Shown: positions 24,533 through 33,966, counted from the stretch's first letter. The stretch: DNA of 64,000 nucleotides from JTS-RE37 sp041743975 (GCA_041743975.1 JBGTLT010000057.1:50742-114741); one strand, 5' to 3'. Numbers and translations are program-made. The notes: generated from the letters alone by a model not told the origin.

Positions 24533-24565
24533 ATACCCCGGGGCTTTGCCCCGGGGTATTCTTTT
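24533..24565. terminator. Strong GC-rich terminator between convergent genes
   Basis: ATACCCCGGGGC and GCCCCGGGGTAT form a perfect 12-bp stem with a TTT loop, followed by TCTTTT. It lies between the plus-strand small ORF and the minus-strand universal stress protein gene. The rest of this 240-base spacer holds a 9-bp inverted repeat (24643-24651 with 24690-24698) just beyond the stress-protein stop. Confidence 0.85.
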
Positions 24566-24707
24566 GATTACTACTTCAGACAAGGTTATACCTCGCTTCG
24601 GGATGCTTTAAGTCACTGCTTCGACCACCATACCGAAGGTTTAAGTTCAAAGTAGGAATTACGAATTTAAGGCTGATCATTCCGTTTATTTTGAACTTGA
24701 AATAAGG

Positions 24708-25565
24708 TCAATGCCGTTGCGGGAGGATCAAAATAGGAACAGGGCTGCTGAACGTCACTTTTTTTATAACACTTTTACGGGTTAGCTTTACGAGAAAATT
24801 ATATCGGTGGTTGATGAGCGCTAAAATATCGCTGTCCGTTGTTTCAGTATACTCACGCAATGCAGTTGTTACGGAGGCAGTTACCTCTAATTTGTGAAAA
24901 TCATGCCTGGTACCCACCAGGATATTTTTCAGCATGTCCCTGTGTGTTTTTTGCTGCTCAGTCAATCGCTTGTCGTCCAGGAGTTGGAGGATCTTCAGGT
25001 TTGCATTACAAAATCTGGCAAGCTGCAGTAATGGGTTCAGTTCGTGGCTATTGAAGGCCCTTTTAAGGTTGGTGGAGAAAACTATTTGCGAAGGTGGCCG
25101 GTATTTACAGTTCTCGGGTACCACCATAATGGGCCAATAGTCCACCCCATTGATTATCCGGATAGCCCAAGGGCCCAGGAATACTTCTTTCACTCCCCGG
25201 CCACCTGTGGCTGCCATGATTATTAAATCGACCTCCTTTGAAATAGCTACTGTATTAATGGCTGTTACCAGGGACTCAGAAATTGAAATGGCTTCAAACT
25301 TATGCTTTGAATTCGTAGTTTCCTTCTTTGCCTTCAGGACCACTTCCTCCAACAGCTTGTCTACCTTCGATTCCTTCGCAGATTTCCCGCTGAGCAGGTT
25401 GCTTCCCTTCCCCCCATGTTCCATTTCCAGGATCGCCGGCCGGCGGCTTTCTACGGCATACAGTATATGGAATTTACAGGGTACTTTATCAAACAGCCTG
25501 ATAGCATAGACAAGCGCATGCAGCGAATTGTCTGAAAATTCCAGGGGCACCAAAATTTGTCTCAT
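24708..25565 (-). CDS. Universal stress protein (two UspA domains)
   Basis: The product is 285 residues from the ATG at 25565 (MRQILVPLEFSDNSLHALVY). The first UspA domain spans about residues 1-145 with MAATGGRGVKEVFLGPWAIR at its end, where ATP-binding members have a G-x2-G-x9-G(S/T) motif; the match here is partial. The second, degenerate domain starts near residue 155 (IVFSTNLKRAFNSHELNP). Tandem Usp proteins are frequent in Bacteroidota and act in starvation and stress. An upstream ATG at 25586 adds 7 residues but is less family-like. Confidence 0.88.
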   Translation of the reverse strand: MRQILVPLEFSDNSLHALVYAIRLFDKVPCKFHILYAVESRRPAILEMEHGGKGSNLLSGKSAKESKVDKLLEEVVLKAKKETTNSKHKFEAISISESLVTAINTVAISKEVDLIIMAATGGRGVKEVFLGPWAIRIINGVDYWPIMVVPENCKYRPPSQIVFSTNLKRAFNSHELNPLLQLARFCNANLKILQLLDDKRLTEQQKTHRDMLKNILVGTRHDFHKLEVTASVTTALREYTETTDSDILALINHRYNFLVKLTRKSVIKKVTFSSPVPILILPQRH

Positions 25566-25756
25566 AGGATATAAGTACGGGAACATCCTGGCTATGCCTT
25601 TATTGAAGCAAAGTCAAAGCATGGTTGCTTTAAACAGTGCGGAAGGATTACCCGGAGTCCGCTATAAATGTATAAACAAAATAGGCTGATTATTGTTAAA
25701 AAATAGCTATGCCATAGCTGTCCTGTGCTGATTATTTTACCATAGGGTACCGGGAT

Positions 25757-26485
25757 TTAGAAAAATGCCCTGTATTGAAGTACCCTGAAATCTATTGTGG
25801 TAAATTCCGAATTGTTGTCCTTCAGGGCTTTGTAAGCTTTCAGGCTACCTACTGCCCTGTTGGCGGCACCGGAGGGGGCTATCAGGGATACCGTTCGAAC
25901 GAGCCTTCCAACCATACTGTCTTTATTCCCCGGAAGGGTAGCCGCTGTTCCCGGCTGTGGTACACCCTGGGAATCCGGTTTGCCCGGCATCGCAAATTGA
26001 TGGATCCGCGGTACCTCGTCTGAGATCCGCTCCAGGGGTATACCGCGCGCTTTCAGCTGCTTGCGGAAAAAATATTCAGGGCCATTTTTGCTATTGCCCC
26101 CGGTAAATAACAGCGTATCTGCATAGGGGAATTTCTGAAGGTATGCGATCAAATCCCGGAGTTGCACGTTTTGCATCCCGATGTCGGAGGCATCCATCCT
26201 GGAACGCTCCGCACTGGCCACTATATCGCAAATGCCAATCTTCCTGCTTCTTAAGAATTCAGCCCGCTGCTGCACCGCTTCCAGGGTATTTTCCCATTTG
26301 AGCCCAAGCTCGAAGATCCGATCCAGGATCCGCCAAAGTTGCCCGTCAATGCTGCCATAGCAAAAATCCACATCCCCATTTTTAAGTTCCCCTGTGGTAA
26401 AACGGGGTGGCGGTAAGGTACCCACAATAATTTTGGTAGTTTCCTCAAACAAAAAAGGCTCATAAGGATGGGTGTGGAGGAACAT
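25757..26485 (-). CDS. Uracil-DNA glycosylase superfamily-like protein
   Basis: The 242-residue protein shows features of the Mug/UDG-like superfamily: the N-terminal KIIVGTLPPPRF (about residues 18-29), corresponding to the water-activating loop GxxPxx, FCYGSIDGQLWRILDRIFEL, and GICDIVASAERSRMDASD. The C-terminal half carries a Ser/Gly-rich VSLIAPSGAANRAVG motif matching the DNA-intercalation loop (PSGAA...). Catalytic ability is inferred only. A family name cannot be fixed without a search. Confidence 0.7.
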   Translation of the reverse strand: MFLHTHPYEPFLFEETTKIIVGTLPPPRFTTGELKNGDVDFCYGSIDGQLWRILDRIFELGLKWENTLEAVQQRAEFLRSRKIGICDIVASAERSRMDASDIGMQNVQLRDLIAYLQKFPYADTLLFTGGNSKNGPEYFFRKQLKARGIPLERISDEVPRIHQFAMPGKPDSQGVPQPGTAATLPGNKDSMVGRLVRTVSLIAPSGAANRAVGSLKAYKALKDNNSEFTTIDFRVLQYRAFF

Positions 26486-26578
26486 ACATTTTTTACCTAT
26501 AGATCCGGGTTGCGGCCATGTCGATTGAAGTAATCAAAACTCCCTAAGACAGCCTGACCGGGCCGCCGGATACCTGTT

Positions 26579-29500
26579 TTACTTCAATACCAGCACCAGG
26601 TCATCGGCATTGACCAGGGTACCGCCTCCCAGCTGGATCTTCTCTATGGTTCCGGCCTCCGTAGCCGTCACGGTGGTCTCCATTTTCATCGCTTCAATAA
26701 CAAACAAGGGTGCGTTCTTTTTTATTTTCTGCCCTTTCTTTACCAGGACATTGGACAAAAGTCCCTGCAACGGGGCACCGATCTCTTTTGGGTTCCCCGT
26801 ATCCGCCTTTACATGCTCTATTTTAACAACCTTGATGCTGTTATCCTTTACGTTGACATTTCGCAGCATACCATTGACCTTGAAAAATATCCCTACGACC
26901 CCGTCATCATCAGGATCGCCGACAGAAACCAGGGACACCAGGATATTCTTTCCCTTGTCCAGTTCAACGAGGATCTCTTCCCCGATGTCCATCCCATAGA
27001 AAAAGTTCTTGGTTGGGATAGTCATCACATTGCCATATTTGACATGGTTGTTGTAGGCTTCCTGGAATACTTTAGGGTATAGCTTATAGGAAAGGAAATC
27101 CGTCATCATCAATTCCCTGCCCATTCCTTTATGAAATTGTTTTTTAAAGTTTGCAAATTCATGGTCAAAATCAATAGGCTCAAGATGTGCATTAGGCCTG
27201 TTGGTATACGGCTCCTCATCTTTCAGGATAATTTTCTGCAATTTTTCCGGAAAACCACCCACGGGTTGTCCCAGGTCCCCCCTGAAAAAACTGATCACGG
27301 ACTGGGGGAAGGAAATCGTTTCCCCCTTTTCCAGGACATCCTTTACGGTGTAGCCGTTGCTGATAAGGTATTGTGCCATATCCCCCACCACTTTGGAACT
27401 AGGGGTCACCTTTACGATATCCCCAAAGAGGGTATTTACCTCTCCGTACATTTTGGTCACCTCCGGAAACCGGTCTTCCAATCCCAGGGCAACGGACTGC
27501 CCTTTAAGGTTGGAATACTGGCCACCGGGAATTTCGTGGGTATAAACCTCCCCGGTCCCGGATTTTAACCCGGATTCAAACGGATAATAATAATTGCGTA
27601 CGGTCTCCCAATAATTGGAATAGGCTGCGAGTTTTTCCTTATCCAGGATATTCTCCCTCTCATGAAAGCGAAGCATCTCCATTACAGAATTAAAATTGGG
27701 TTGGGAGGTAAGCCCCGAAAGCCCTCCCAGGGCTACATCTATAACGTCCACCCCGGCTTCCACCGCTTTCAAATAAGTGGCCGCCTGGGTGGAAGATGTA
27801 TCATGGGTATGCAAATGGATTGGGATACCAATCTCTGCCTTTAAGGCTGAAATGAGTTCATATGCCGCATAGGGTTTCAGGAGTCCGGCCATATCTTTCA
27901 CCCCAAGGATATGTGCCCCGGCATTTTCGATGTCCCTGGCAAGCCGGATATAATACTTCAAATCATATTTTGTTTTGGAGGGATCAAGGATATCGCCTGT
28001 ATAACATATGGAACCCTCTGCCAGGCCCTTGGTAAGCTTCCGCACATGTTCAATGCACGGGGCCAGGGATTTCATCCAGTTTAAAGAATCAAATATCCGG
28101 AAGACATCGACCCCGGTTTCCCATGACTTTTCCACGAATTTCTCAATGAGGTTGTCCGGATAGGCGGTATATCCGACACCATTTGAACCCCGGATCAACA
28201 TTTGAAGCAGTATATTGGGCATCGCTTTTCGCAGCAAGGCCAGACGCTCCCAGGGGTTTTCCTGTAAAAACCTCAGGCATACATCAAATGTGGCACCACC
28301 CCATACCTCCATACTAAAGACCTCCGGATGATTTTTGGCAAACCCTTCCGCCACCCGCAGCATATCCTTGGTACGCATACGCGTAGCGAGCAGGCTTTGG
28401 TGGGCATCCCTCATGGTGGTATCCGTAAAATGTATCTTCTTTTCATTTTTGAGCCATTCCGCAAATTTTTCCGGCCCTAATTCGGTCAATAAGTCCTTGG
28501 TCCCTTGGGGGTATTCCTTGGTTTTTGGGAATGAAGGAACTTTCGGTTTTACAAAAACATGGTTGGGGTTGATCCTCTTAACATCCGGGTTCCCGTTCAC
28601 GATGATCTCCCCCAGGAATTGAACCAACTTATTGGCGCGGTTCCGGGGCTCGACAAATTTGAAAAGCGACGGTTCATTCTTGATAAAATTAACGGTAACC
28701 TTGCCTTCCCGGAAAGTGGGATGGCTCAGAATGTTATCCAGAAATGCCATATTGGTCTTAACCCCCCTAATCCGGAATTCGGCAAGGGCCCTGCGCATTT
28801 TTCGGCAGGAACCATCCAGGGTACGGCTAAGGGCAGAAACTTTTACAAGCATCGAATCAAAAAAGGGAGAGATATATACCCCCTGATAAACACTGCCGGC
28901 ATCGAGGCGGATGCCAAACCCTGATGCACTCCTGTAGGTGGAAACCACCCCATAATCAGGCTTGAAGTCATTGGATGGGTCCTCCGTAGTTATCCTGCAC
29001 TGCAGGGCATGCCCGGTCACTACAATGGCAGCCTGGTCCTGTATCTTTATTTGTTTATCAGACAGTTTGTAACCCCCTGCAATAAAGAGCTGTGCCTTTA
29101 CCAGGTCAATATTGGTGATCATTTCCGTGACCGTGTGCTCTACCTGTATTCGGGGGTTCACCTCTATAAAATAGATGCTCCCATCCTCATCGACAAGGAA
29201 TTCCACCGTCCCTATGTTATTATAATCCACCGCCTTACAGATATCCGTTGCATATTTGTAGAGACTGTCCTTGGTTTCCATGGGAAGGCCAACGGAAGGT
29301 GCAAATTCAATTACTTTCTGATACCGTCGTTGCACGGAGCAATCCCGTTCATAAAGGTGCACAATACTGCCATGGTTGTCTGCGACTATCTGTATTTCAA
29401 TATGCTTGGGGTTCTCTACGAACTTTTCCAGGAAAACCGTGTCATCCCCGAAGGCATTCAGGGATTCCCTTTTGGCTTCAGGAAATGCCTTTTTTAGTTC

Positions 29501-30031
29501 CTCCTCGCTCCGGATGACCCGCATCCCCCGGCCCCCGCCACCTGAAGCGGCCTTTAACATGACCGGATAACCGATATTGCCGGCTTCCGTTGATGCCACT
29601 TCCACATCAGTAAGGTCTTTTTCACTGCTGCGGATCACGGGTACATTATTGGCCACCGCTACCAGTTTTGCCGTTATTTTATCCCCCAGGGATTTCAGGA
29701 CAGACACTTTGGGGCCTACGAAAATGATCCCGTTATCTTCACATTTTTTGGCAAATTCCGCATTCTCGGATAAAAACCCATATCCGGGATGTATGGCATC
29801 CACAGCGTTGTCCAACGCCACGTTAATGATAGCATCCATATCGAGGTAGGGTTTCAGGGGCTCATTGTCATCCCCAATCTGATAGCTTTCATCGGCCTTG
29901 TACCGGTGTAATGAATACCTGTCTTCATATGTATAGATACCAACAGTCTTAATACCAATTTCCACGCAGGCCCGGAAAATACGTATGGCTATTTCCCCGC
30001 GGTTCGCGACTAATACTTTTTTGATATCCAC
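26579..30031 (-). CDS. pyc: Pyruvate carboxylase
   Basis: The 1150-residue multidomain enzyme makes oxaloacetate from pyruvate, bicarbonate and ATP. The biotin carboxylase domain (residues 1 to about 450) begins KKVLVANRGEIAIRIFRACV and has KAASGGGGRGMRV and FIEVNPRIQVEHTVTE; the carboxyltransferase domain starts at about 535 (FTDTTMRDAHQSLLATRMR) with metal ligands in LHTHDTSS; the biotinyl domain ends the protein with VIEAMKMETTV. The start codon is GTG. birA, the ligase that attaches biotin, is in this same window at 41377-42108. It is a single-gene unit. Confidence 0.98.
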   Translation of the reverse strand: MDIKKVLVANRGEIAIRIFRACVEIGIKTVGIYTYEDRYSLHRYKADESYQIGDDNEPLKPYLDMDAIINVALDNAVDAIHPGYGFLSENAEFAKKCEDNGIIFVGPKVSVLKSLGDKITAKLVAVANNVPVIRSSEKDLTDVEVASTEAGNIGYPVMLKAASGGGGRGMRVIRSEEELKKAFPEAKRESLNAFGDDTVFLEKFVENPKHIEIQIVADNHGSIVHLYERDCSVQRRYQKVIEFAPSVGLPMETKDSLYKYATDICKAVDYNNIGTVEFLVDEDGSIYFIEVNPRIQVEHTVTEMITNIDLVKAQLFIAGGYKLSDKQIKIQDQAAIVVTGHALQCRITTEDPSNDFKPDYGVVSTYRSASGFGIRLDAGSVYQGVYISPFFDSMLVKVSALSRTLDGSCRKMRRALAEFRIRGVKTNMAFLDNILSHPTFREGKVTVNFIKNEPSLFKFVEPRNRANKLVQFLGEIIVNGNPDVKRINPNHVFVKPKVPSFPKTKEYPQGTKDLLTELGPEKFAEWLKNEKKIHFTDTTMRDAHQSLLATRMRTKDMLRVAEGFAKNHPEVFSMEVWGGATFDVCLRFLQENPWERLALLRKAMPNILLQMLIRGSNGVGYTAYPDNLIEKFVEKSWETGVDVFRIFDSLNWMKSLAPCIEHVRKLTKGLAEGSICYTGDILDPSKTKYDLKYYIRLARDIENAGAHILGVKDMAGLLKPYAAYELISALKAEIGIPIHLHTHDTSSTQAATYLKAVEAGVDVIDVALGGLSGLTSQPNFNSVMEMLRFHERENILDKEKLAAYSNYWETVRNYYYPFESGLKSGTGEVYTHEIPGGQYSNLKGQSVALGLEDRFPEVTKMYGEVNTLFGDIVKVTPSSKVVGDMAQYLISNGYTVKDVLEKGETISFPQSVISFFRGDLGQPVGGFPEKLQKIILKDEEPYTNRPNAHLEPIDFDHEFANFKKQFHKGMGRELMMTDFLSYKLYPKVFQEAYNNHVKYGNVMTIPTKNFFYGMDIGEEILVELDKGKNILVSLVSVGDPDDDGVVGIFFKVNGMLRNVNVKDNSIKVVKIEHVKADTGNPKEIGAPLQGLLSNVLVKKGQKIKKNAPLFVIEAMKMETTVTATEAGTIEKIQLGGGTLVNADDLVLVLK

Positions 30032-30099
30032 CCTTAGATCAATTTTAGAAACACTTGCTTTTATTGTAAGACAAACTTACCGTATTTGGGTATGCAAAG

Positions 30100-30107
30100 C
30101 AAAGGTA
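30100..30107 (-). promoter_or_regulatory. Candidate -7 box for pyc
   Basis: TACCTTTG on the minus strand is an exact TAnnTTTG, 69 bases before the GTG start of pyc. No TTG is seen at 19-20 bases, so the -33 element is weak or absent. Confidence 0.5.
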
Positions 30108-30244
30108 TAATAGCAGAAAAACAGCGGATTTTGTTACAATTCCACAATGGTTAGCGGATATTTTCAGGAAGTTTAAAAGGCGTCTGAAAGGACATTCAGC
30201 ACAGGAAGGGAAATTGGTATGAGGCCCCCGGAAGTCTCCAGGGC

Positions 30245-30275
30245 TTGACAATGGTTGTTATTAATCCTATCTTTA
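30245..30275 (+). promoter_or_regulatory. Promoter of the THX gene
   Basis: TTG at 30245-30247, 20 bases, then TATCTTTA at 30268-30275 (seven of eight to TAnnTTTG). The ATG of THX is 22 bases further. Confidence 0.6.
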
Positions 30276-30296
30276 AGCTGGCATAAAACAGAACAA

Positions 30297-30425
30297 ATGG
30301 GAAAAGGGGATAAGAAAACGAGAAGGGGTAAAATCGCCAATAAATCGTACGGTGTAAGAAGGCCAGGGAAGATCAGACGGAAGCCTACCGTGGAAGAAAA
30401 AATCAGCATCAAGAACAAGCCCTAG
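30297..30425 (+). CDS. 30S ribosomal protein THX
   Basis: A 42-codon frame reads MGKGDKKTRRGKIANKSYGV and ends KISIKNKP. The GKGDKKTRRGKI start and SYGVRRP motif are those of the small basic THX family that sits at the top of the 30S head in Thermus and is widespread in Bacteroidota. It is easily missed because of its size. Its TAG stop overlaps the TAG stop of the convergent lipoprotein gene inside a palindromic CTAG. Confidence 0.9.
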   Translation: MGKGDKKTRRGKIANKSYGVRRPGKIRRKPTVEEKISIKNKP

Positions 30426-30790
30426 TCGATTATGAACTCCAGGATTACCGCGCCCTCCAGGGATACAGATAGCTGATACGTGTAAAAACCGGGGGGGAGC
30501 GGTGTTTCTCCAAGAAAATCAATGGGCTGTAATATATATGTTTCTTCCCCGGAATGGATCTGAATGTAGGCGTACCTATAGGCTACCGCATATTCAAAAT
30601 ATTCCGAATAGCCATCCGGTGGTACATCCATATGCAGTTCCTCTGCATCCCCAACCAGTACTTCGTCATACGTAATGCTACTGGTATTTTTTATCCTTAT
30701 CTGGACTGTGCTGATCTTATCATCCCTGTCTGTGCAGCCAGTAGCAACGAGACATACGATCATCAGGACAATTAGGGTAATCCGTTTCAT
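30422..30790 (-). CDS. Small lipoprotein of unknown function
   Basis: The product is 122 residues from the ATG at 30790 (MKRITLIVLMIVCLVATGC). The lipobox VATGC gives lipidation at Cys19. The mature part is acidic and beta-rich (STVQIRIKNTSSITYDEVLV, HSGEETYILQPIDF), like an immunoglobulin-type fold, but I do not recognise a family. It lies 61 bases downstream of yaaA and overlaps THX at the stop codon. Confidence 0.8.
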   Translation of the reverse strand: MKRITLIVLMIVCLVATGCTDRDDKISTVQIRIKNTSSITYDEVLVGDAEELHMDVPPDGYSEYFEYAVAYRYAYIQIHSGEETYILQPIDFLGETPLPPGFYTYQLSVSLEGAVILEFIID

Positions 30791-30851
30791 AGGCTTTGGT
30801 ATTATCATCGGAGATGTCATAGGTATAAAACGGTAGCTTTTACAAATTATT

Positions 30852-31613
30852 CTACCGGATAAAAATCAGGGTGTTTTCTTTTTCGGACAGCTCCTTGCTG
30901 AAGCCATATCCTTCATAATTGAACCCTCTTAATCCATCCATTGTTTGCACGTTGTGGTCCAGGACATAACGGGTCATATAACCTCTCGCTAATTTGGCAT
31001 AGGTCATGATGCTTTTATACTCCCCATTCTTAAAATCCCTGAATTCTGCCGAGATCAGCGATACCTTTAAAAGTTTGGGGTCAATTGCCCTGAAGTACTC
31101 CGCACTTGCCAGGTTGAGGCATAGTTCCCCTTCTGTAATTACCGCATTCAATGCCGGGGTGATTTTTTTTCGCCAGAATTCATACAAATTCTTGTTCCTC
31201 CCAATAGCTATCCCGGTACCCATTTCAAGGCGGTATGGCTGAATCAGGTCCAGGGGTTTCAGCAAGCCGTAAAGCCCCGAGATAATCCGGAGTGAATTCC
31301 GGAGCGTGTCCAACTTTTCAACAGGCAGCGAATAGATATCCAGGCCGCGGTACACATCCCCGCTGAATGCATAAACTGCCGGCCTGGCATTGTCTGCTGT
31401 AAACGGCAGGGCCCACTCCTGGTTCCGTTCATAATTGAGTTCCCCCAACTGCCTGGAAATCCCCATAAGCCGGGACAACGATCGGGCCGATTTCTTTTTC
31501 AGGAGTTTGCTGATCCTTTCAGATTCCGGTAAGAATTGCGGGATCGTATGCTGGTCGGTAGGGAGTTTACTTTTAAAATCAAGTGTTTTGGCCGGGGATA
31601 AAAGGATTTTCAT
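30852..31613 (-). CDS. yaaA: YaaA family peroxide stress protein
   Basis: The product is 253 residues from the ATG at 31613 (MKILLSPAKTLDFKSKLPTD), which has the diagnostic LLSPAKTLDF start. In E. coli YaaA lowers free iron during H2O2 stress and binds DNA. Other conserved parts are AVYAFSGDVYRGLDIYSL and SGLYGLLKPLDLIQPYRLEM. An 18-residue upstream extension is rejected because a consensus promoter lies inside it. Confidence 0.95.
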   Translation of the reverse strand: MKILLSPAKTLDFKSKLPTDQHTIPQFLPESERISKLLKKKSARSLSRLMGISRQLGELNYERNQEWALPFTADNARPAVYAFSGDVYRGLDIYSLPVEKLDTLRNSLRIISGLYGLLKPLDLIQPYRLEMGTGIAIGRNKNLYEFWRKKITPALNAVITEGELCLNLASAEYFRAIDPKLLKVSLISAEFRDFKNGEYKSIMTYAKLARGYMTRYVLDHNVQTMDGLRGFNYEGYGFSKELSEKENTLIFIR

Positions 31614-31628
31614 CTGTGAAATTTGGCG

Positions 31629-31658
31629 CAAAAATAGGAAAGAATTTTTGGAATACAA
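31629..31658 (-). promoter_or_regulatory. Promoter of yaaA
   Basis: On the minus strand TTG (31658-31656), 19 bases, then TATTTTTG (31636-31629), a full -33/-7 consensus. The yaaA ATG follows 15 bases later. Confidence 0.75.
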
Positions 31659-31694
31659 CACACCCATGGCACCGTATGGGAGGGCGGGTTTCTC

Positions 31695-32141
31695 CTACAC
31701 CGGCCTTGAAAGCAGCATTCTGCCCTTGCAGGTATAGCCTTTCTGCTTGTAGAGGTGCCTGGCTTTTTCATTTGTGTTTTCAACTTCCAGGTGGAGTGTT
31801 TTTATCTGGAGTTCCTTAGCCTGTAAAGCAATAAAATCCAACGTTTTACCCCCTATACCACGGTCCCTGAAATTTTCAGCTATAAATAATTCATCTATAA
31901 AGGCGTCACGCCCATGGTATTCAAAACTAAAACCGAAGGCAAGGACCACATATCCTGCGGATGTTCCATCTGCCTCAATAAGCCAGAGCCTGCCCAACTC
32001 CAAATTTTCCAAAAATCCGGATAAGAGCGCCCTCCTTTCAGCGGGGTCGAAAGGATAGTGGTAGAGCGCATTGAATTGCTGCATAAGATGCAGGATTTCA
32101 GGGATGGATTCCCTTGTAGCAGCCTTAAATCCCAGATGCAT
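31695..32141 (-). CDS. GNAT family N-acetyltransferase
   Basis: The product is 148 residues from the ATG at 32141 (MHLGFKAATRESIPEILHLM). The acetyl-CoA loop is FRDRGIGGKTLDFIALQAKE (about residues 86-105) after DELFIAENF, and the fold ends with EVENTNEKARHLYKQKGY. The acceptor is unknown. It lies 13 bases downstream of the RluD-type gene. Confidence 0.9.
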   Translation of the reverse strand: MHLGFKAATRESIPEILHLMQQFNALYHYPFDPAERRALLSGFLENLELGRLWLIEADGTSAGYVVLAFGFSFEYHGRDAFIDELFIAENFRDRGIGGKTLDFIALQAKELQIKTLHLEVENTNEKARHLYKQKGYTCKGRMLLSRPV

Positions 32142-32154
32142 AATTAAATTTGAT

Positions 32155-33180
32155 TTAGTGGTTGTGTTTGGCATAATCGCGCCATTTCTTGATACACTGT
32201 GCCATGTCATCGGGCAATTCGGAGTTGAATTCCATTCTCTGATGGGTTACCGGGTGTACAAACCCCAGGGTTTTGGCATGCAATGCCTGTCTGGGCAGCA
32301 CTTTAAAGGCATTGACTACAAACTGCCTGTATTTTGTGAAAGTGGTTCCTTTGAGGATTACATCCCCCCCGTAACGGGCATCATTGAACAAAGTGTGCCC
32401 TATATGTTTCATATGCGCCCTGATTTGGTGGGTCCGTCCAGTTTCCAGCTTACAGGAAACAAGTGTAACATATCCCAACCGTTCAAGCACCTGGTAATGT
32501 GTAACGGCATCCTTCCCCTGGTCACCATCCGGAAATACCTGCATTTGCAGGCGGTTTTTCGGGTTACGGCCTATATGGCCTTCCACTGTTCCCCGGTCTT
32601 CCACCATATTTCCCCATACCAATGCGACATATTCGCGGGTGCTGCTCTTGTCAAAAAATTGGCCTGCCAGATGGGTCATCGCAGCTTCCGTCTTGGCAAT
32701 TACCAGCAGTCCGGAGGTATCTTTGTCTATGCGGTGTACAAGGCCGGGGCGTTCATTGCTGTTCACCGGGAGATTGTCTAAATGATAAACCAGGGCGTTG
32801 ATCAGCGTGCCGGAGTAATTCCCGTGACCGGGATGAACCACCATGCCGGCCGGTTTATTGACCACCAGGAGGGATGCATCTTCATAGGCAATATCGAGGG
32901 GGATATTCTCCGGTGTAAGCAGGAATTCATAGGGTGGATGTTCAAAAAGAACCCGCACCTCATCCCCTGCCTTTACCCTGTAGTTCTGTTTTACAATGCC
33001 ATCATTAACCCAGATATGGCCATTTTTTGCGGCTTGCTGGATCTTGTTGCGGGTGGCATTCTCGATAAAGTTCATCAGGTATTTATCAACCCGAAGGGGT
33101 TCCTGTCCCCTGGAGGCCGTAAAGCGGTAATGTTCAAAGAGTTCCTCTTCGCCAGGATCTGTGATCTTGTCTGTATCCAT
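32155..33180 (-). CDS. rluD: RluA/RluD family 23S rRNA pseudouridine synthase
   Basis: The 341-residue protein has an S4 RNA-binding domain (LRVDKYLMNFIENATRNKIQ, about residues 24-43) and the RluA catalytic domain with the Asp in HRIDKDTSGLLVIAKT (about 151-166) and the LETGRTHQIRAHMKHIGH motif. RluD modifies U1911, U1915 and U1917 in helix 69 of 23S rRNA. It is paired with the PASTA protein gene (3 bases upstream) as is common in Bacteroidota. RluD rather than another RluA-type target is inferred. Confidence 0.92.
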   Translation of the reverse strand: MDTDKITDPGEEELFEHYRFTASRGQEPLRVDKYLMNFIENATRNKIQQAAKNGHIWVNDGIVKQNYRVKAGDEVRVLFEHPPYEFLLTPENIPLDIAYEDASLLVVNKPAGMVVHPGHGNYSGTLINALVYHLDNLPVNSNERPGLVHRIDKDTSGLLVIAKTEAAMTHLAGQFFDKSSTREYVALVWGNMVEDRGTVEGHIGRNPKNRLQMQVFPDGDQGKDAVTHYQVLERLGYVTLVSCKLETGRTHQIRAHMKHIGHTLFNDARYGGDVILKGTTFTKYRQFVVNAFKVLPRQALHAKTLGFVHPVTHQRMEFNSELPDDMAQCIKKWRDYAKHNH

Positions 33181-33183
33181 AGG

Positions 33184-33771
33184 CTAATCAGAATCAGCCT
33201 TTACCCTTGCCTGGTCAGGGATGGTTCCGTTGCCGCAAACCAGCTCTATTTTTGCGGTTTTGGGAAGTTTATCGCCCGGGCTGATGGCTTTGCCCTTGTA
33301 TTTGATATAGTAGACCATATCCTTCCCCAATTGGTCTATATAGGTGACTCGTTGCACATCGAGTCCGACGGCAAGCAACATGGAGGTGGCATTTCGCTGG
33401 GTAACCTGTATGATATTGGGAACCGTGACCTTTTTATAACCGGATGGGTTCACGGTAACATATATTTTCCTGTTTTCCTTTACCTTGTTACCAGCAGGTG
33501 GATTTTGTTCTATGATGGAAAACCGTGGGTAATCAGGGTTGAAATTGGCAGAATCCAGGACTTCATAACGAAGATTGGATTTTTCAATCACCTGCCGCAT
33601 ATCCGTAACCGTCAGTTTGGCGAGATCCGGGACTTCCACAAATTCCCCGTGGTTGGTAGAATCCTTCAGCCACTGCAGCACAGCGAAAGAGATAACCGCT
33701 ATGGCAATGGTAGCCATCGCCAGGTTGATCAGGAAAGTCCTGCTACGGAGGAAGTTGAAAAAATTCTTCAT
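33184..33771 (-). CDS. Membrane-anchored PASTA domain protein
   Basis: The product is 195 residues from the ATG at 33771 (MKNFFNFLRSRTFLINLAMA). One N-terminal membrane helix (about residues 12-32) is followed by PASTA-type repeats: VEVPDLAKLTVTDMRQVIEK, VTVPNIIQVTQRNATSMLLA and a third half-repeat. PASTA domains bind muropeptides or beta-lactams in kinases and PBPs; here there is no kinase. The genes ddl (divergent) and rluD are its neighbours. A -7-like TATCTTTA lies at 33791-33798 on the minus strand. Confidence 0.9.
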   Translation of the reverse strand: MKNFFNFLRSRTFLINLAMATIAIAVISFAVLQWLKDSTNHGEFVEVPDLAKLTVTDMRQVIEKSNLRYEVLDSANFNPDYPRFSIIEQNPPAGNKVKENRKIYVTVNPSGYKKVTVPNIIQVTQRNATSMLLAVGLDVQRVTYIDQLGKDMVYYIKYKGKAISPGDKLPKTAKIELVCGNGTIPDQARVKADSD

Positions 33772-33873
33772 GTTTGAAATTATTACCGCGTAAAGATAGG
33801 AAATGGTGCCAAACAAAACAGGCGTTCCTGGTTTTATTGTATTCCCACGAAATACCCGATCCTTAAAAAAATA

Positions 33874-33904
33874 GGCGGGTACAGGGAATCCCCGCCGGTT
33901 TTTT
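33874..33904 (+). terminator. Hairpin with T-run upstream of ddl
   Basis: GGCGGG (33874-33879) pairs with CCCGCC (33891-33896), an A-run precedes it and GGTTTTTTC follows it. This terminator-like structure is placed between divergent genes, 63 bases before the ddl ATG. It may be an attenuator, or may just shield the ddl promoter from incoming transcription. Confidence 0.55.
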
Positions 33905-33966
33905 CTTTACTTTGATGCATTGGTACATATACAGAATAATGTTACCCCAGGTAACCAAACGACAGC

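Noticed and set aside
32782..33777. 331-codon open frame on the plus strand
   Set aside because: It is antisense to the RluD-type and PASTA genes, both of which have clear domains and motifs. The frame has no recognisable protein features.
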